From Acidobacteriota bacterium (GTDB lineage: Bacteria; Acidobacteriota; Vicinamibacteria; Vicinamibacterales; UBA2999): a DNA stretch of 64,000 nt. A model generated the notes under the pieces. That model did not search any database and had not been told where the DNA came from. It saw only the letters and a list, made by a program, of their open reading frames with translations. The stretch spans positions 1-64,000 of the forward strand of contig VFZN01000010.1 in the NCBI GenBank assembly GCA_016871195.1, given 5' to 3'. Below are positions 33,114 to 42,103 of this stretch, piece by piece. Position 1 is the first letter of the stretch. Each line of letters begins with the position of its first letter. Both the position numbers and the translations under genes were made by a program.

Positions 33114-34285
33114 TGCCCCGGTTTCGTCGTGCGATTGTCATTGTCCTCGATAGTGTCGGGGCCGGTGAACTGCCTGATGCGGCTGAATACGGAGACGAAG
33201 GCAGCCACACGCTCGGGCACATCTGTGAGCAGGAGGCGGTAAACCTTCCCACGCTGATGCGCCTCGGATTGGGTTGTGCGGTGCCGCTTCGCGGTGTGTC
33301 CTGTGCGGGGACCCCAGAGGCGGCGTATGGACTCATGGCCGAGCGGTCACCGGGCAAAGACTCGGTGACGGGCCACTGGGAGCTGATGGGGCTGGTGCTG
33401 GCCCGGCCGTTTCCAACCTTTCCCAGCGGATTCCCCGATGCGCTCATCCGGGCCTTCGAGACGCGCATTGGGCGTCCGGTGCTGGGGAATGTCGTGGCGT
33501 CAGGGACGGAAATCATCGACAGACTCGGCGCCGCCCATTTGGCGAGCGGACATCCGATTGTCTACACATCCGCTGATAGCGTCTTTCAGATTGCGGCTCA
33601 CGAACACCTGGTGCCCGTGACGCAACTCTATGACTGGTGTGCCGTGGCCTACGCCCTGGTGGTTGAGGGCATGGGCATCGGACGCGTCATTGCGCGACCG
33701 TTTGTGGGCGAGCCCGGGCGGTTTGTGCGCACGGCCCACCGTCATGACTATGCCATGCCACCCACCGGGCCGACCCTGCTCGACCGGCTGACCGAGGCGG
33801 GATGCGACATCACGACCATCGGGAAGGTGAGTGACCTGTTTGCCGGGCGCGGCACCGGGCGGAGCATTCCGACGGAGTCTGATGCCCACGGAATGGATGC
33901 GCTGGCCGAGGTGATGATGACGCAGCGTGAGGGGCTGGTCCTGGCCAATCTGGTCGATTTCGATACGAAGTACGGCCATCGGAATGACGTGGCCGGCTAT
34001 GCCCGCAACCTCGAGCAATTCGACCGCCGGCTGGCGGAGGTGCTACCGAGGCTGGCCAACGACGACCTGCTAGTGGTGACCGCAGACCACGGTAATGATC
34101 CGGCGACTCCCAGCATGGACCATTCTCGAGAATACGTGCCACTGCTGTGCACGGGACCTCGGGTGCGTGTCGGGCACTCGCTGGGAACGCGGTCGACATT
34201 TGCCGACCTCGGACAGACGCTGGCCGAGGTCTTCGGCGTCCGGCCGCTTGATGCGGGTGAGAGTTTTCTGGGAGGGCTCACGTGA
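33113..34285 (+). CDS. deoB: Phosphopentomutase DeoB
   Basis: 390 residues of the alkaline-phosphatase superfamily. Interconverts (deoxy)ribose 1- and 5-phosphate. Metal site pieces: VLDSVGAGELPDA at the N-terminus and, near the C-terminus, VTADHGNDP with SMDHSREYVPLL. The phospho-acceptor threonine region is GKDSVTGHWELMGL. The cap domain lies between. It overlaps dgt by 4 bases. The nucleoside-salvage role fits the following dNTP hydrolase. Confidence 0.95.
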   Translation: MPRFRRAIVIVLDSVGAGELPDAAEYGDEGSHTLGHICEQEAVNLPTLMRLGLGCAVPLRGVSCAGTPEAAYGLMAERSPGKDSVTGHWELMGLVLARPFPTFPSGFPDALIRAFETRIGRPVLGNVVASGTEIIDRLGAAHLASGHPIVYTSADSVFQIAAHEHLVPVTQLYDWCAVAYALVVEGMGIGRVIARPFVGEPGRFVRTAHRHDYAMPPTGPTLLDRLTEAGCDITTIGKVSDLFAGRGTGRSIPTESDAHGMDALAEVMMTQREGLVLANLVDFDTKYGHRNDVAGYARNLEQFDRRLAEVLPRLANDDLLVVTADHGNDPATPSMDHSREYVPLLCTGPRVRVGHSLGTRSTFADLGQTLAEVFGVRPLDAGESFLGGLT

Positions 34286-35352
34286 CCATTCGTGAACAGC
34301 TTGAGGCCCGTGAGCGTGCCACGCTGGCCCCTGAGGCAGCGAAAAGCGGAGACACCCGGGGACGGGTGCGGCCCGAGGGTGAGGATGCGGTGCGGCCGGC
34401 CTTCCACCGCGACCGCGACCGGATCATCCACACCAAGGCATTCCGGCGGCTGAAGCACAAGACGCAGGTGTTCTTCTCGCCACAGGGGGATCACTATCGG
34501 ACGCGGCTCACCCATAGCCTGGAGGTGTCGCAGATCGCCCGGACCATGGCCAAAGTCCTGCGGCTCAATGAAGACCTGACAGAGGCCATCGCGCTGGGGC
34601 ACGACCTGGGCCACACGCCGTTCGGCCACGCGGGCGAGCGGGTGCTGAGCCGTCTGGTCCCGGGCGGATTCGAGCACTATGAGCAAAGCCTCCGCATCGT
34701 GGACGTGCTAGAGCGCGACCGGACCGGACTGAACCTGACCTGGGAGGTACGCGACGGCATCGCCCGACACTCGAAGGGAAAAAGCGGGCTGCCGGTTGGG
34801 TCACCGCCGGACCAGCGGGCCTCGACAGTCGAAGGGCAGTTGGCGCGGGTGGCCGACATCGTGGCGTATGTGAACCACGACATCGACGATGCCGTGCGGG
34901 CCGGCATCATCCGGGAGGAGGCGCTGCCGCGGCACGCGGTGGCGCGGTTGGGTCGGACACCGTCCGAGCGCATCGGCACCCTGGTGACCGATGTGGTCAC
35001 GCAGACGCTGGCGGGGGGGCTGGGGGAGGTGCGGATGACTCCAGACGTGCTGCAGGCCATGCTCGACCTCAGGACGTTCATGTTCGAGGCGGTCTACGAG
35101 AACCAGACGGCCACGGCCGAGTTTGCGAAGGCCGACGGCATTCTTGGCGGACTGTGGGAGCGTGTGCGGCAGGCCCCCGAGCGCTTCCTGGATATGAGAA
35201 CCGTTGAGGCGGAGGGGCTGGACCGGGGCGCGCAGGACTTTCTGGCGGGGATGACGGACCGGTATGCGGTCAACCTGTTTGAACAGTTGTTCATTCCCAA
35301 GCCGTGGGTGCGGCTGGCGGATGGCGACCGCGTGCTATCATCGGATGTTTGA
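34282..35352 (+). CDS. dgt: Deoxyguanosinetriphosphate triphosphohydrolase-like protein
   Basis: 356 residues. An HD-domain phosphohydrolase of the dGTPase-like protein family. Metal ligands: RLTHSLEVSQIAR (His) and the HD pair in GHDLGHTPFGHAGERVL. DIVAYVNHDIDDAVRAG carries the later Asp. This short group (about 350 residues) differs from the 500-residue E. coli Dgt; the hydrolysed dNTP is not certain. GTG start at 34282 overlaps deoB. It shares one base with the next gene. Confidence 0.9.
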   Translation: MTIREQLEARERATLAPEAAKSGDTRGRVRPEGEDAVRPAFHRDRDRIIHTKAFRRLKHKTQVFFSPQGDHYRTRLTHSLEVSQIARTMAKVLRLNEDLTEAIALGHDLGHTPFGHAGERVLSRLVPGGFEHYEQSLRIVDVLERDRTGLNLTWEVRDGIARHSKGKSGLPVGSPPDQRASTVEGQLARVADIVAYVNHDIDDAVRAGIIREEALPRHAVARLGRTPSERIGTLVTDVVTQTLAGGLGEVRMTPDVLQAMLDLRTFMFEAVYENQTATAEFAKADGILGGLWERVRQAPERFLDMRTVEAEGLDRGAQDFLAGMTDRYAVNLFEQLFIPKPWVRLADGDRVLSSDV

Positions 35353-35903
35353 TGCGGCTGGATCTTACGCCCCTCCGGCAGGCGGAAACTCCGGTCGACC
35401 GCCAGTACGCGCCTGAGGCGTTTGCGCACGACCACGAGGATTTCCGCGTGGTGGCGCCCGTGCTCCTGTCGCTGGTGGTGCACAAGGACCACGAACGCTA
35501 CCGGCTGGTCGGGCAGGTGCAGACCACGCTCGAACTGACATGCAGTCGGTGTCTCGAGCCGTTTGCATATCCCGTGGCGGTGCCGTTCGATCTCCGCTAC
35601 TTTCCTGAGGGGGCTGACTTGGCGCCATCGGGAGGGGAGGAAGGCGAGTCGCGCGTGGAAGACAGCGATACGTCGGTCTCGGTCTACCGGGACGACGAGA
35701 TTGACCTCGGGGCCCTGATGCACGAGCAGTTCTATCTGGCGCTGCCGATGAAGCCGCTGTGTCGCGAGGCCTGCAAGGGGCTGTGTGCCCAGTGCGGGGC
35801 CAACCTGAATGAAGCCCCCTGCCAGTGCGTGCCGGAGTGGTCCGACCCGCGGTTGGCAGGATTAAAGTCGGTACTGACTGAACGAAAGCACGACGATGCC
35901 TAA
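35352..35903 (+). CDS. YceD/DUF177 family protein
   Basis: 183 residues from ATG 35352, which overlaps the previous stop by one base. The DUF177 hallmarks are LELTCSRCLEPFAYPV and the zinc-ribbon-like C-terminus LCREACKGLCAQCGANLN followed by C-x-C (PCQCV) and DPRLAGLKSV. The family sits before rpmF in most bacteria. In plants and E. coli it has been linked to 23S rRNA maturation. Here it precedes rpmF and the fatty-acid genes, the conserved order. Confidence 0.9.
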   Translation: MRLDLTPLRQAETPVDRQYAPEAFAHDHEDFRVVAPVLLSLVVHKDHERYRLVGQVQTTLELTCSRCLEPFAYPVAVPFDLRYFPEGADLAPSGGEEGESRVEDSDTSVSVYRDDEIDLGALMHEQFYLALPMKPLCREACKGLCAQCGANLNEAPCQCVPEWSDPRLAGLKSVLTERKHDDA

Positions 35904-36078
35904 TCCAAAACGACGTCACTCAAAGACCCGGGGCCGGAAGCGCCGGACGCACGACGCTCTGACGGCCACCACCGCGGGCCGCTGCCCCCAGTGCAGCGAG
36001 CCCAAGGCGGCCCATCAGGTCTGCAAGTACTGCGGCTACTACCGCGCACGCCAGGTGCGGGCGGTCGACGAAGAATAG
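35896..36078 (+). CDS. rpmF: 50S ribosomal protein L32
   Basis: 60 residues: MPNPKRRHSKTRGRKRRTHD start, then a four-cysteine zinc ribbon CPQC / CKYCG (CxxC pair repeated). The C+ form of L32 is present, not the zinc-free paralogue. The start overlaps the DUF177 stop by 8 bases; plsX follows after 15. Confidence 0.97.
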   Translation: MPNPKRRHSKTRGRKRRTHDALTATTAGRCPQCSEPKAAHQVCKYCGYYRARQVRAVDEE

Positions 36079-36093
36079 TCGACCGGCGAACCG

Positions 36094-37101
36094 ATGCGCA
36101 TCGCGGTTGACGCCATGGGGGGCGACTTCGCTCCTCGTCGTCCCGTGGATGGGGCGTTGGCGGCCGCTCGGCATCTTGGCGTCGGCATTGACCTGGTCGG
36201 TCGTGAATCAGCGATTCGCGACGAGTTGATCAGGCATCCGGACGCGGACCGTCTCGGGGTGCGGATTGTTGACGCGCCGGACGTCGTGGCCATGGATGAC
36301 TCTGCCGCCCAGGCCCTGCGGCGCAAGCCCCGGTCGTCGATCATGGTGGCCACGGATCGCCTCGCGTCGGGCGACGCCAATGCGGTGGTGTCTGCCGGGC
36401 ACACCGGCGGCAGTGTCGTGGCGGCGCATACCCTGCTGGGAATGCTGGACGGCATCGACCGACCCGCCCTGGCACCCATGGTGCCGACCGGTGACGGTTC
36501 AGCCGTGCTGCTGGACGCCGGGGCCACGGTCGAATGTCGCCCACAGCACCTCGCCCAGTTCGCCCTACTCGGTGCCAGCTACGCCCGCTCGGTCCTGGGG
36601 CTGGCGAGCCCTCGCGTCGGGCTGCTGTCGATCGGGGAAGAGCCCACAAAGGGCAATGACCTCACGCGCGAAGCGTTTCGCCTGATCCAGCAGCTGCCGG
36701 TCGCCTTTGTGGGCAATGTCGAGCCTCGCGGCGTTTTTCAGGGGGCGGTCGATGTCGCCGTCGCCGACGGTTTCACCGGCAACCTTGTCCTCAAGATGAG
36801 TGAGGGGGTCGTCGAAATGGTCGAGGAACTGCTCAAGCGCGAATTGGAGAGCACGTTCTCGAGCCAGATGGGCTACCTGCTGTCGCAGCGCGCGTTCCGC
36901 CGGTTTCGGCGCCGGATTGACTATTCCGAATATGGCGGCGCTCCGCTGCTCGGCGTCCGGGGCCTGATGGTGGTGGCTCATGGGCGCTCGTCGGTGAAGG
37001 CCCTGCGCAACGCCGTGGCCCAGGCGGCGCGCCTGGTCCAGCAGGGCGGATGGCAGCGATGGCAGCAGGAGATCGCGCTGTCTGGAAAGGAGCTGTCCTG
37101 A
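36094..37101 (+). CDS. plsX: Phosphate acyltransferase PlsX
   Basis: 335 residues. Makes acyl-phosphate from acyl-ACP for phospholipid synthesis. Marks: MRIAVDAMGGDFAPRRPVDG at the start, AVVSAGHTGGSVVAAH, and GLLSIGEEPTKGNDLTRE, with LPVAFVGNVEPRGVFQGAVD later. The order rpmF-plsX is the usual one. The stop shares one base with fabD. Confidence 0.96.
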   Translation: MRIAVDAMGGDFAPRRPVDGALAAARHLGVGIDLVGRESAIRDELIRHPDADRLGVRIVDAPDVVAMDDSAAQALRRKPRSSIMVATDRLASGDANAVVSAGHTGGSVVAAHTLLGMLDGIDRPALAPMVPTGDGSAVLLDAGATVECRPQHLAQFALLGASYARSVLGLASPRVGLLSIGEEPTKGNDLTREAFRLIQQLPVAFVGNVEPRGVFQGAVDVAVADGFTGNLVLKMSEGVVEMVEELLKRELESTFSSQMGYLLSQRAFRRFRRRIDYSEYGGAPLLGVRGLMVVAHGRSSVKALRNAVAQAARLVQQGGWQRWQQEIALSGKELS

Positions 37102-38030
37102 TGATTGCGTGTGTCTTTCCGGGCCAGGGTTCGCAGGCCGTGGGCATGGGGAAGCCGCTGGTGGCGGCGTCCGCCGACGCGGCCGAGGTGTTTGCGCAGG
37201 CCGATGCGGCCCTGGGCTTCGCCCTATCGAGCGTGATATTCGAAGGCCCGGCCGAGATGCTCACCCTCACAGAACACACCCAGCCTGCCATCCTCACGAT
37301 GAGCACGGCCGTGTGGAGCGTCCTCGAGCGCCGTGGTCTCAGGCCCGACTATGTGGCGGGGCACAGTCTGGGCGAGTACTCGGCGCATGTCGCGGCGGGG
37401 ACGTTGGCTTTTGCCGATGCCGTGCGCCTGGTGCGGAACCGGGGCCGTTACATGCAGGAGGCCGTGCCTGTGGGCACGGGCGCCATGGCAGCGGTCCTGG
37501 GGCTCGAGGAGGCCGACGTGGTAGCAGCCTGCCTCGATGCGGCGCAGGGTGAGATTGTCAGTCCGGCGAATCTCAACGGCGCCGGGCAGATTGTCATTGC
37601 CGGGCATACCGGGGCGGTCGTCCGGGCCGGTGACACCTGCAGGGGCCGCGGCGCGCGTCGGGTGATTCCGCTGAAGGTGAGCGCCCCGTTCCACTGCGCC
37701 CTGATGAATCCGGCTCGCGACCGGCTCCAGCCTGAACTCGAGCGGGTGCCGGCCAGCGAACCCCGGATTCCAGTGATTGCCAATGTGGACGCGGAGCCGA
37801 GAACGAGCGCCACGACGGCGATTGACGCGCTGGTTCGCCAGGTTGCGCAGCCGGTGCGGTGGGAGGCCACGGTGCAGTGGCTGGCGGCTCGGGGCGTCGA
37901 GACGTTTGTCGAGGTGGGACCCGGCGCTGTGCTGAGTGGTCTTATCAGAAAGGTAGTACGCGAGGCGCGCGTGCTGTCGGTAGAAACGCCAGAGGACGTG
38001 GAGGCGGCCGTGGCCGCGCTGAATCTATGA
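37101..38030 (+). CDS. fabD: Malonyl-CoA:ACP transacylase FabD
   Basis: 309 residues. Active-site Ser is in the GHSLGEYSA nucleophile elbow (about residue 92), with GQGSQAVGMG at the N-terminus and the His of VSAPFHCALM. EVGPGAVLSGL is near the C-terminus. ATG at 37101 is the start because VFPGQGSQ then falls at residues 5-12. fabG is coupled by ATGA. The usual fabH between plsX and fabD is missing. Confidence 0.96.
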   Translation: MIACVFPGQGSQAVGMGKPLVAASADAAEVFAQADAALGFALSSVIFEGPAEMLTLTEHTQPAILTMSTAVWSVLERRGLRPDYVAGHSLGEYSAHVAAGTLAFADAVRLVRNRGRYMQEAVPVGTGAMAAVLGLEEADVVAACLDAAQGEIVSPANLNGAGQIVIAGHTGAVVRAGDTCRGRGARRVIPLKVSAPFHCALMNPARDRLQPELERVPASEPRIPVIANVDAEPRTSATTAIDALVRQVAQPVRWEATVQWLAARGVETFVEVGPGAVLSGLIRKVVREARVLSVETPEDVEAAVAALNL

Positions 38031-38767
38031 CCGCATCGACTGAACGAGTGGCGATTGTGACCGGGGCCTCGCGCGGCATCGGCCGGGCCATCGCGCTGCG
38101 GCTGGCGGCGGCGGGCCTGCGCGTTGTCTGCGTGGCCCGAGGTACGAATGCGGCCGAGACGGTCGACGTGATCCGGGGGCGGGGGCACCAGGCCGAATCC
38201 CACGGCGTCGACGTCACCGATGCCGAGGCGGTCGAGCACCTGGTGGCCGATGTGCTGGCGCGCCATGGTCGGATCGATGTGCTGGTCAGCAATGCGGGCA
38301 TCACGCGCGACCAGTTGATGCTGCGTATGAAACGCGCCGACTGGGATGCGGTGCTGGCTACCAACCTGACGGCATCGTTCACCTGGTGCCAGGCGGTCCT
38401 GAAGCCGATGATTCGTCAGAGGGCCGGTCGGATCATTGCGATCAGTTCGGTGGTCGGGCAGATGGGCAACGCCGGGCAGGCCAACTACGCCGCCTCGAAG
38501 GCGGGCCTGATCGGGTTCTGCAAGTCGCTGGCGCGCGAAGTGGCGTCGCGGCAGGTCACGGTGAACGTGGTTGCCCCCGGGCTCGTCGAGAGCGACATGA
38601 CGCGGGCCATCGCCGAGGCGGCGAAGGCTGACTGGGCCAGCCAGATCCCGCTGGGCCGGATGGGCACGCCCGAGGACATCGCGGCGGCCGTCGGGTTTCT
38701 CGCTTCCGACGATGCGTCGTATATTACTGGACAGGTTCTCGCCGTGAATGGCGGGATGTACATGTAG
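38027..38767 (+). CDS. fabG: 3-oxoacyl-ACP reductase FabG
   Basis: 246 residues. An SDR with the NADP loop [12 protein letters not shown] (about 12-23), NAGITRD, catalytic Ser in [13 protein letters not shown], and YAASKAG with Tyr and Lys. The VNGGMYM end is typical of FabG. Start ATG 38027 overlaps the fabD stop by 4 bases. Confidence 0.95.
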   Translation: MTASTERVAIVTGASRGIGRAIALRLAAAGLRVVCVARGTNAAETVDVIRGRGHQAESHGVDVTDAEAVEHLVADVLARHGRIDVLVSNAGITRDQLMLRMKRADWDAVLATNLTASFTWCQAVLKPMIRQRAGRIIAISSVVGQMGNAGQANYAASKAGLIGFCKSLAREVASRQVTVNVVAPGLVESDMTRAIAEAAKADWASQIPLGRMGTPEDIAAAVGFLASDDASYITGQVLAVNGGMYM

Positions 38768-38802
38768 GCAGGCACCGATTCGGTGCCGTCAGGAGGATTG
38801 CT

Positions 38803-39042
38803 GTGGCCGTTGCCGACAAGGTGAAGAGCATCATCGTTGAACAGCTGGGTGTCGATGAAGACGAGGTGACTCCGGACGCATCGTTTCTGGAGGATCTGGG
38901 CGCCGACTCACTCGACACGGTCGAGCTGGTGATGGCGTTCGAAGAGGAGTTTGGCATCGAGATTCCCGATGACGAAGCGGAGAAGATCACGCGCGTCAAG
39001 GATGCCGTCTCGTATATCGAGGCACACAGCAAGAAGAAGTAG
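38803..39042 (+). CDS. acpP: Acyl carrier protein
   Basis: 79 residues, acidic, with the phosphopantetheine serine in [19 protein letters not shown] (Ser in DSL, about residue 39). GTG start with AGGAGG at 9 bases upstream, the strongest ribosome site in the neighbourhood, in keeping with high expression. A 35-base gap separates it from fabG. Confidence 0.97.
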   Translation: MAVADKVKSIIVEQLGVDEDEVTPDASFLEDLGADSLDTVELVMAFEEEFGIEIPDDEAEKITRVKDAVSYIEAHSKKK

Positions 39043-39073
39043 GGCCGGCGGGACGTCCGGCGACGGAGGCCAT

Positions 39074-40312
39074 GTGAGCAGACGAGTGGTAGTCACAGGA
39101 GTCGGTCTGGTGTCCGCTCTGGGCATCGGCACAGACGCCAACTGGCACGGTCTGCTGGCAGGGCAGAGCGGGGCCGGCCCCATCACCCGGTTCGACGCAT
39201 CCGCGTTTTCCACGCGGTTTGCCGCCGAAGTGAAGGGGTTCGACCCGCTGGCGTTTCTTGACAAGAAAGACGTCAAGAAAATGGACCCGTTCATTCACTA
39301 CGCCATTGCGGCGTCACAGTTTGCCGTGGACGATGCCGGCCTTGCGGTGACTCCGTCGAATGCCGATCGCGTGGGCGTGTTCATCGCATCGGGCATCGGC
39401 GGCTTTTCCTCCATCGAGCGCGAGCATCGCGCGTTCCTTGAGGGAGGCCCCCGCAAGATTTCGCCGTTTTTCATTCCCGGCGCCATCATCAACCTGGCCT
39501 CCGGTCAGGTGTCGATTCGCTTCGGAGCTAGGGGGCCCAACTCGGCAACAGCGACGGCCTGCGCCGCCTCGGCCCATGCGGTCGGTGATGCCTTCGAGAT
39601 CATCCGCCGTGGTGCGGCCGACGTCATGATTGCCGGCGGATCCGAGGCCGGGGTGTGTGCCATGGGCGTGGGCGGATTTGCCGCGCTGCGTGCGCTGTCG
39701 ACGCGCAACGATGATCCGGCCCGAGCCAGTCGTCCGTTCGACAAGGACCGCGATGGCTTCGTGCTCGGGGAAGGGTCGGGTGTCATCATTCTCGAGGCGC
39801 TCGAGACGGCCCAGGCACGAGGTGTGCGCATCTACGCCGAAATGGTGGGCTACGGCATGTCGGGCGACGCCTTCCACATGACGGCGCAGCCCGAGGATGC
39901 GGACGGCGCCTATCGGTCGATGATGGCGGCGCTGGCATCTGCGGACGTCGCTCCGACCCAGGTCGACTACATCAACGCGCACGGCACGTCGACGCCGATC
40001 AACGATCCGACGGAAACCCTGGCCGTCAAGCGGGTCTTTGGCGACCATGCCTACCGGTTGGCCATGTCGTCGACCAAGTCAATGACCGGTCATCTACTAG
40101 GGGCCGCCGGTGGACTCGAGGCCGGCATTTCGGCACTGGTCCTGCGGCACCAGATGCTGCCGCCGACCATCAATTTCGATCAGCCAGGCGAGGGATGCGA
40201 CCTCGACTATGTGCCGAACACGGCACGGGCTGCCACCGTTCAATACGTGCTCTCGAATTCGTTCGGCTTCGGTGGCACCAACGCCTCGCTGCTGTTCAAA
40301 CGCTACGAGTAG
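39074..40312 (+). CDS. fabF: 3-oxoacyl-ACP synthase II FabF
   Basis: 412 residues. Condensing enzyme; nucleophile Cys in TATACAASAHAVGDA, the two His in NAHGTSTPIND and KSMTGHLLGAAG, and the C-terminal FGFGGTNASLLF. GTG 39074 gives SRRVVVTGVGLVSALG and is preceded by GGAGG; the ATG two bases earlier is followed by a stop in its own frame. Last gene of the fatty-acid block. Confidence 0.95.
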   Translation: MSRRVVVTGVGLVSALGIGTDANWHGLLAGQSGAGPITRFDASAFSTRFAAEVKGFDPLAFLDKKDVKKMDPFIHYAIAASQFAVDDAGLAVTPSNADRVGVFIASGIGGFSSIEREHRAFLEGGPRKISPFFIPGAIINLASGQVSIRFGARGPNSATATACAASAHAVGDAFEIIRRGAADVMIAGGSEAGVCAMGVGGFAALRALSTRNDDPARASRPFDKDRDGFVLGEGSGVIILEALETAQARGVRIYAEMVGYGMSGDAFHMTAQPEDADGAYRSMMAALASADVAPTQVDYINAHGTSTPINDPTETLAVKRVFGDHAYRLAMSSTKSMTGHLLGAAGGLEAGISALVLRHQMLPPTINFDQPGEGCDLDYVPNTARAATVQYVLSNSFGFGGTNASLLFKRYE

Positions 40313-40372
40313 CCCGGTCAGGCGAATTCCGCCAGGACGGGTGACGCCAGACCGCCCCGCAGAAGGACTGTG

Positions 40373-41134
40373 ATGAAGATTGCTGTCTGTATCAAGCAAG
40401 TGCCTACGCGCGAGTGGCAGCCGCGGCTCAACGAATCGCGCACGTGGGTGCGTGAGCAGGATGCCAGTTACGAAATGAACGAACCCGATGCGTACGCGCT
40501 TGAAGAGGCCCTGCGGCTGCGCGAGAAGCATGGGGGAGAAGTGGTGGTCTGCTCAGTGGGGCCGGCCCGGGTGCAGCAGGTGATTCGCGAAGCCCTGGCC
40601 CGCGGCGCCGACCGGGCCGTGCACGTGGAAGACGAGGCCCTGGGCTCGGTCGACGCCGCCACGGCGGCGGCGGCTCTGGCCCCCGCACTCCGCGAGGAGG
40701 GCTGTGACCTCATCCTCACCGGGCTGCAGTCGGACGACCAGGGGCACGCGCAGTTCGGCCCGGTGCTGGCCGCATCGCTCGATGTGCCCCACTCGACCAT
40801 CATCATGGAAGTGCAGGCCCAGGATGGTGGCATCAGGGTAAAGCGCGAGCTTGAAGGCGGCTGGTTCCAGTATGTCTCGATGCCGACGCCAGCGCTGCTG
40901 ACGATTCAGAGCGGCATCAACCAGCTGCGCTACGCCACGCTCAAGGGCATTATGGCCGCGAAGAAGAAAGAGATTCGCAAGGTGGCGGCGCCGGCCGGTC
41001 TGGCTGCCCGCCTGCAGGTCGTGGCCATGTATGCGCCACAGAAGTCGAAGCAGACGGTGATGATTGGCGGGACACCGGCAGACGCAGCTCGTGAACTGGT
41101 GCGCCGTCTGCGAGAGGAGGCGAGGGTTCTGTGA
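40373..41134 (+). CDS. etfB: Electron transfer flavoprotein beta subunit
   Basis: 253 residues. ETF-beta fold: KIAVCIKQVP start, EMNEPDAYALEEALRL, the GxxSDDQGHAQFGP AMP-site loop (LTGLQSDDQGHAQ), and PALLTIQSGINQLRYATLKG near the end. ATG 40373 follows GAAGGA; a GTG one codon earlier is also in frame. It takes electrons from acyl-CoA dehydrogenases with EtfA. A 60-base gap without a clear promoter precedes it. Confidence 0.94.
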   Translation: MKIAVCIKQVPTREWQPRLNESRTWVREQDASYEMNEPDAYALEEALRLREKHGGEVVVCSVGPARVQQVIREALARGADRAVHVEDEALGSVDAATAAAALAPALREEGCDLILTGLQSDDQGHAQFGPVLAASLDVPHSTIIMEVQAQDGGIRVKRELEGGWFQYVSMPTPALLTIQSGINQLRYATLKGIMAAKKKEIRKVAAPAGLAARLQVVAMYAPQKSKQTVMIGGTPADAARELVRRLREEARVL

Positions 41135-42099
41135 TTCTGGTCATTGCCGAGCAGAAGGAGAGCGTGCTCAATCGCGCCTCATGGGAGGCCCTGGTCGCGG
41201 CGCAGCAGCTCAGCGCCGGCACGGTGCCGGTCCACGTGGCGGTCCTCGGGCATCAGATCGCCGCTGCTGCGACGGAACTGTCCCACGCGGCGGTGGCTGG
41301 TGTGATCAGCATCGACCATCCGTCGCTCGAGCACTACACCGCCGACGGGTATGTCCAGGCGGCACGCGCGCTGGTCGACCACCTCGCGCCCGCGCACGTG
41401 CTCGTCGCGCACACCTATCAGACGCGCGATTTCGTCCCCGTCCTGGCGGCCCGGCTCGACCGGGCCCTCGTCACCGATGTCATTGCGATTCATCAGCACA
41501 ATGGCGCTCCGGCGTTTGCACGCCCGATGTTTCAGGGCAAGTTGGTGGCCGATGTAGTGCTGAGCGGTCCCTCACCGCACCTGGTGACCATGCAAATTGG
41601 TGCGGTGCGCGCCGATGCGCTGGCGAAGGGGCCAAGTCTGGCTCCGGTGACCACGATGGCCATTTCCGTGGATGCGACGGCAATCCGTCAGCGGGCAGAA
41701 GCTCCCTTCCAGGAAGCCAAGCAGGCCGTCGACCTGTCGCAGGCCGAACGCATATTGGCGGTGGGGCGCGGCATCAAGTCGCAGGACAACATCGCGGTGG
41801 CGCAGCAGTTGGCCGACGCCCTGGGCGCCGAGCTGGCGGCCTCGAGGCCGATCTGCGACAACGGCTGGTTGCCGATGGAACGCCAGATCGGCAGCTCGGG
41901 TCAGACGGTGGCGCCCAAGCTGTATGTGGCCGTAGGCATCTCAGGAGCCATTCAGCATCTCGTGGGTATGAAGGGTGCGCGCACCATCGTGGCCATCAAC
42001 AAGGATGCCGAGGCGCCCATTTTCGAGATTGCCGACTACGGAGTGGCTGGTGACCTGTTCGAGGTAGCGCCCGCTCTGGTCGCGGCCCTGAAGGCCTGA
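41131..42099 (+). CDS. etfA: Electron transfer flavoprotein alpha subunit
   Basis: 322 residues. The C-terminal FAD domain is diagnostic: AVGRGIKSQDNIAVAQQLAD, DNGWLPMERQIGSSGQTV, LYVAVGISGAIQHLVGM and INKDAEAPIFEIADYGV. GTG start overlaps etfB by 4 bases. Together with EtfB and the ETF quinone oxidoreductase next door it forms a full acyl-CoA-to-quinone electron route. Confidence 0.95.
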   Translation: MILVIAEQKESVLNRASWEALVAAQQLSAGTVPVHVAVLGHQIAAAATELSHAAVAGVISIDHPSLEHYTADGYVQAARALVDHLAPAHVLVAHTYQTRDFVPVLAARLDRALVTDVIAIHQHNGAPAFARPMFQGKLVADVVLSGPSPHLVTMQIGAVRADALAKGPSLAPVTTMAISVDATAIRQRAEAPFQEAKQAVDLSQAERILAVGRGIKSQDNIAVAQQLADALGAELAASRPICDNGWLPMERQIGSSGQTVAPKLYVAVGISGAIQHLVGMKGARTIVAINKDAEAPIFEIADYGVAGDLFEVAPALVAALKA

Positions 42100-42103
42100 T
42101 GCC

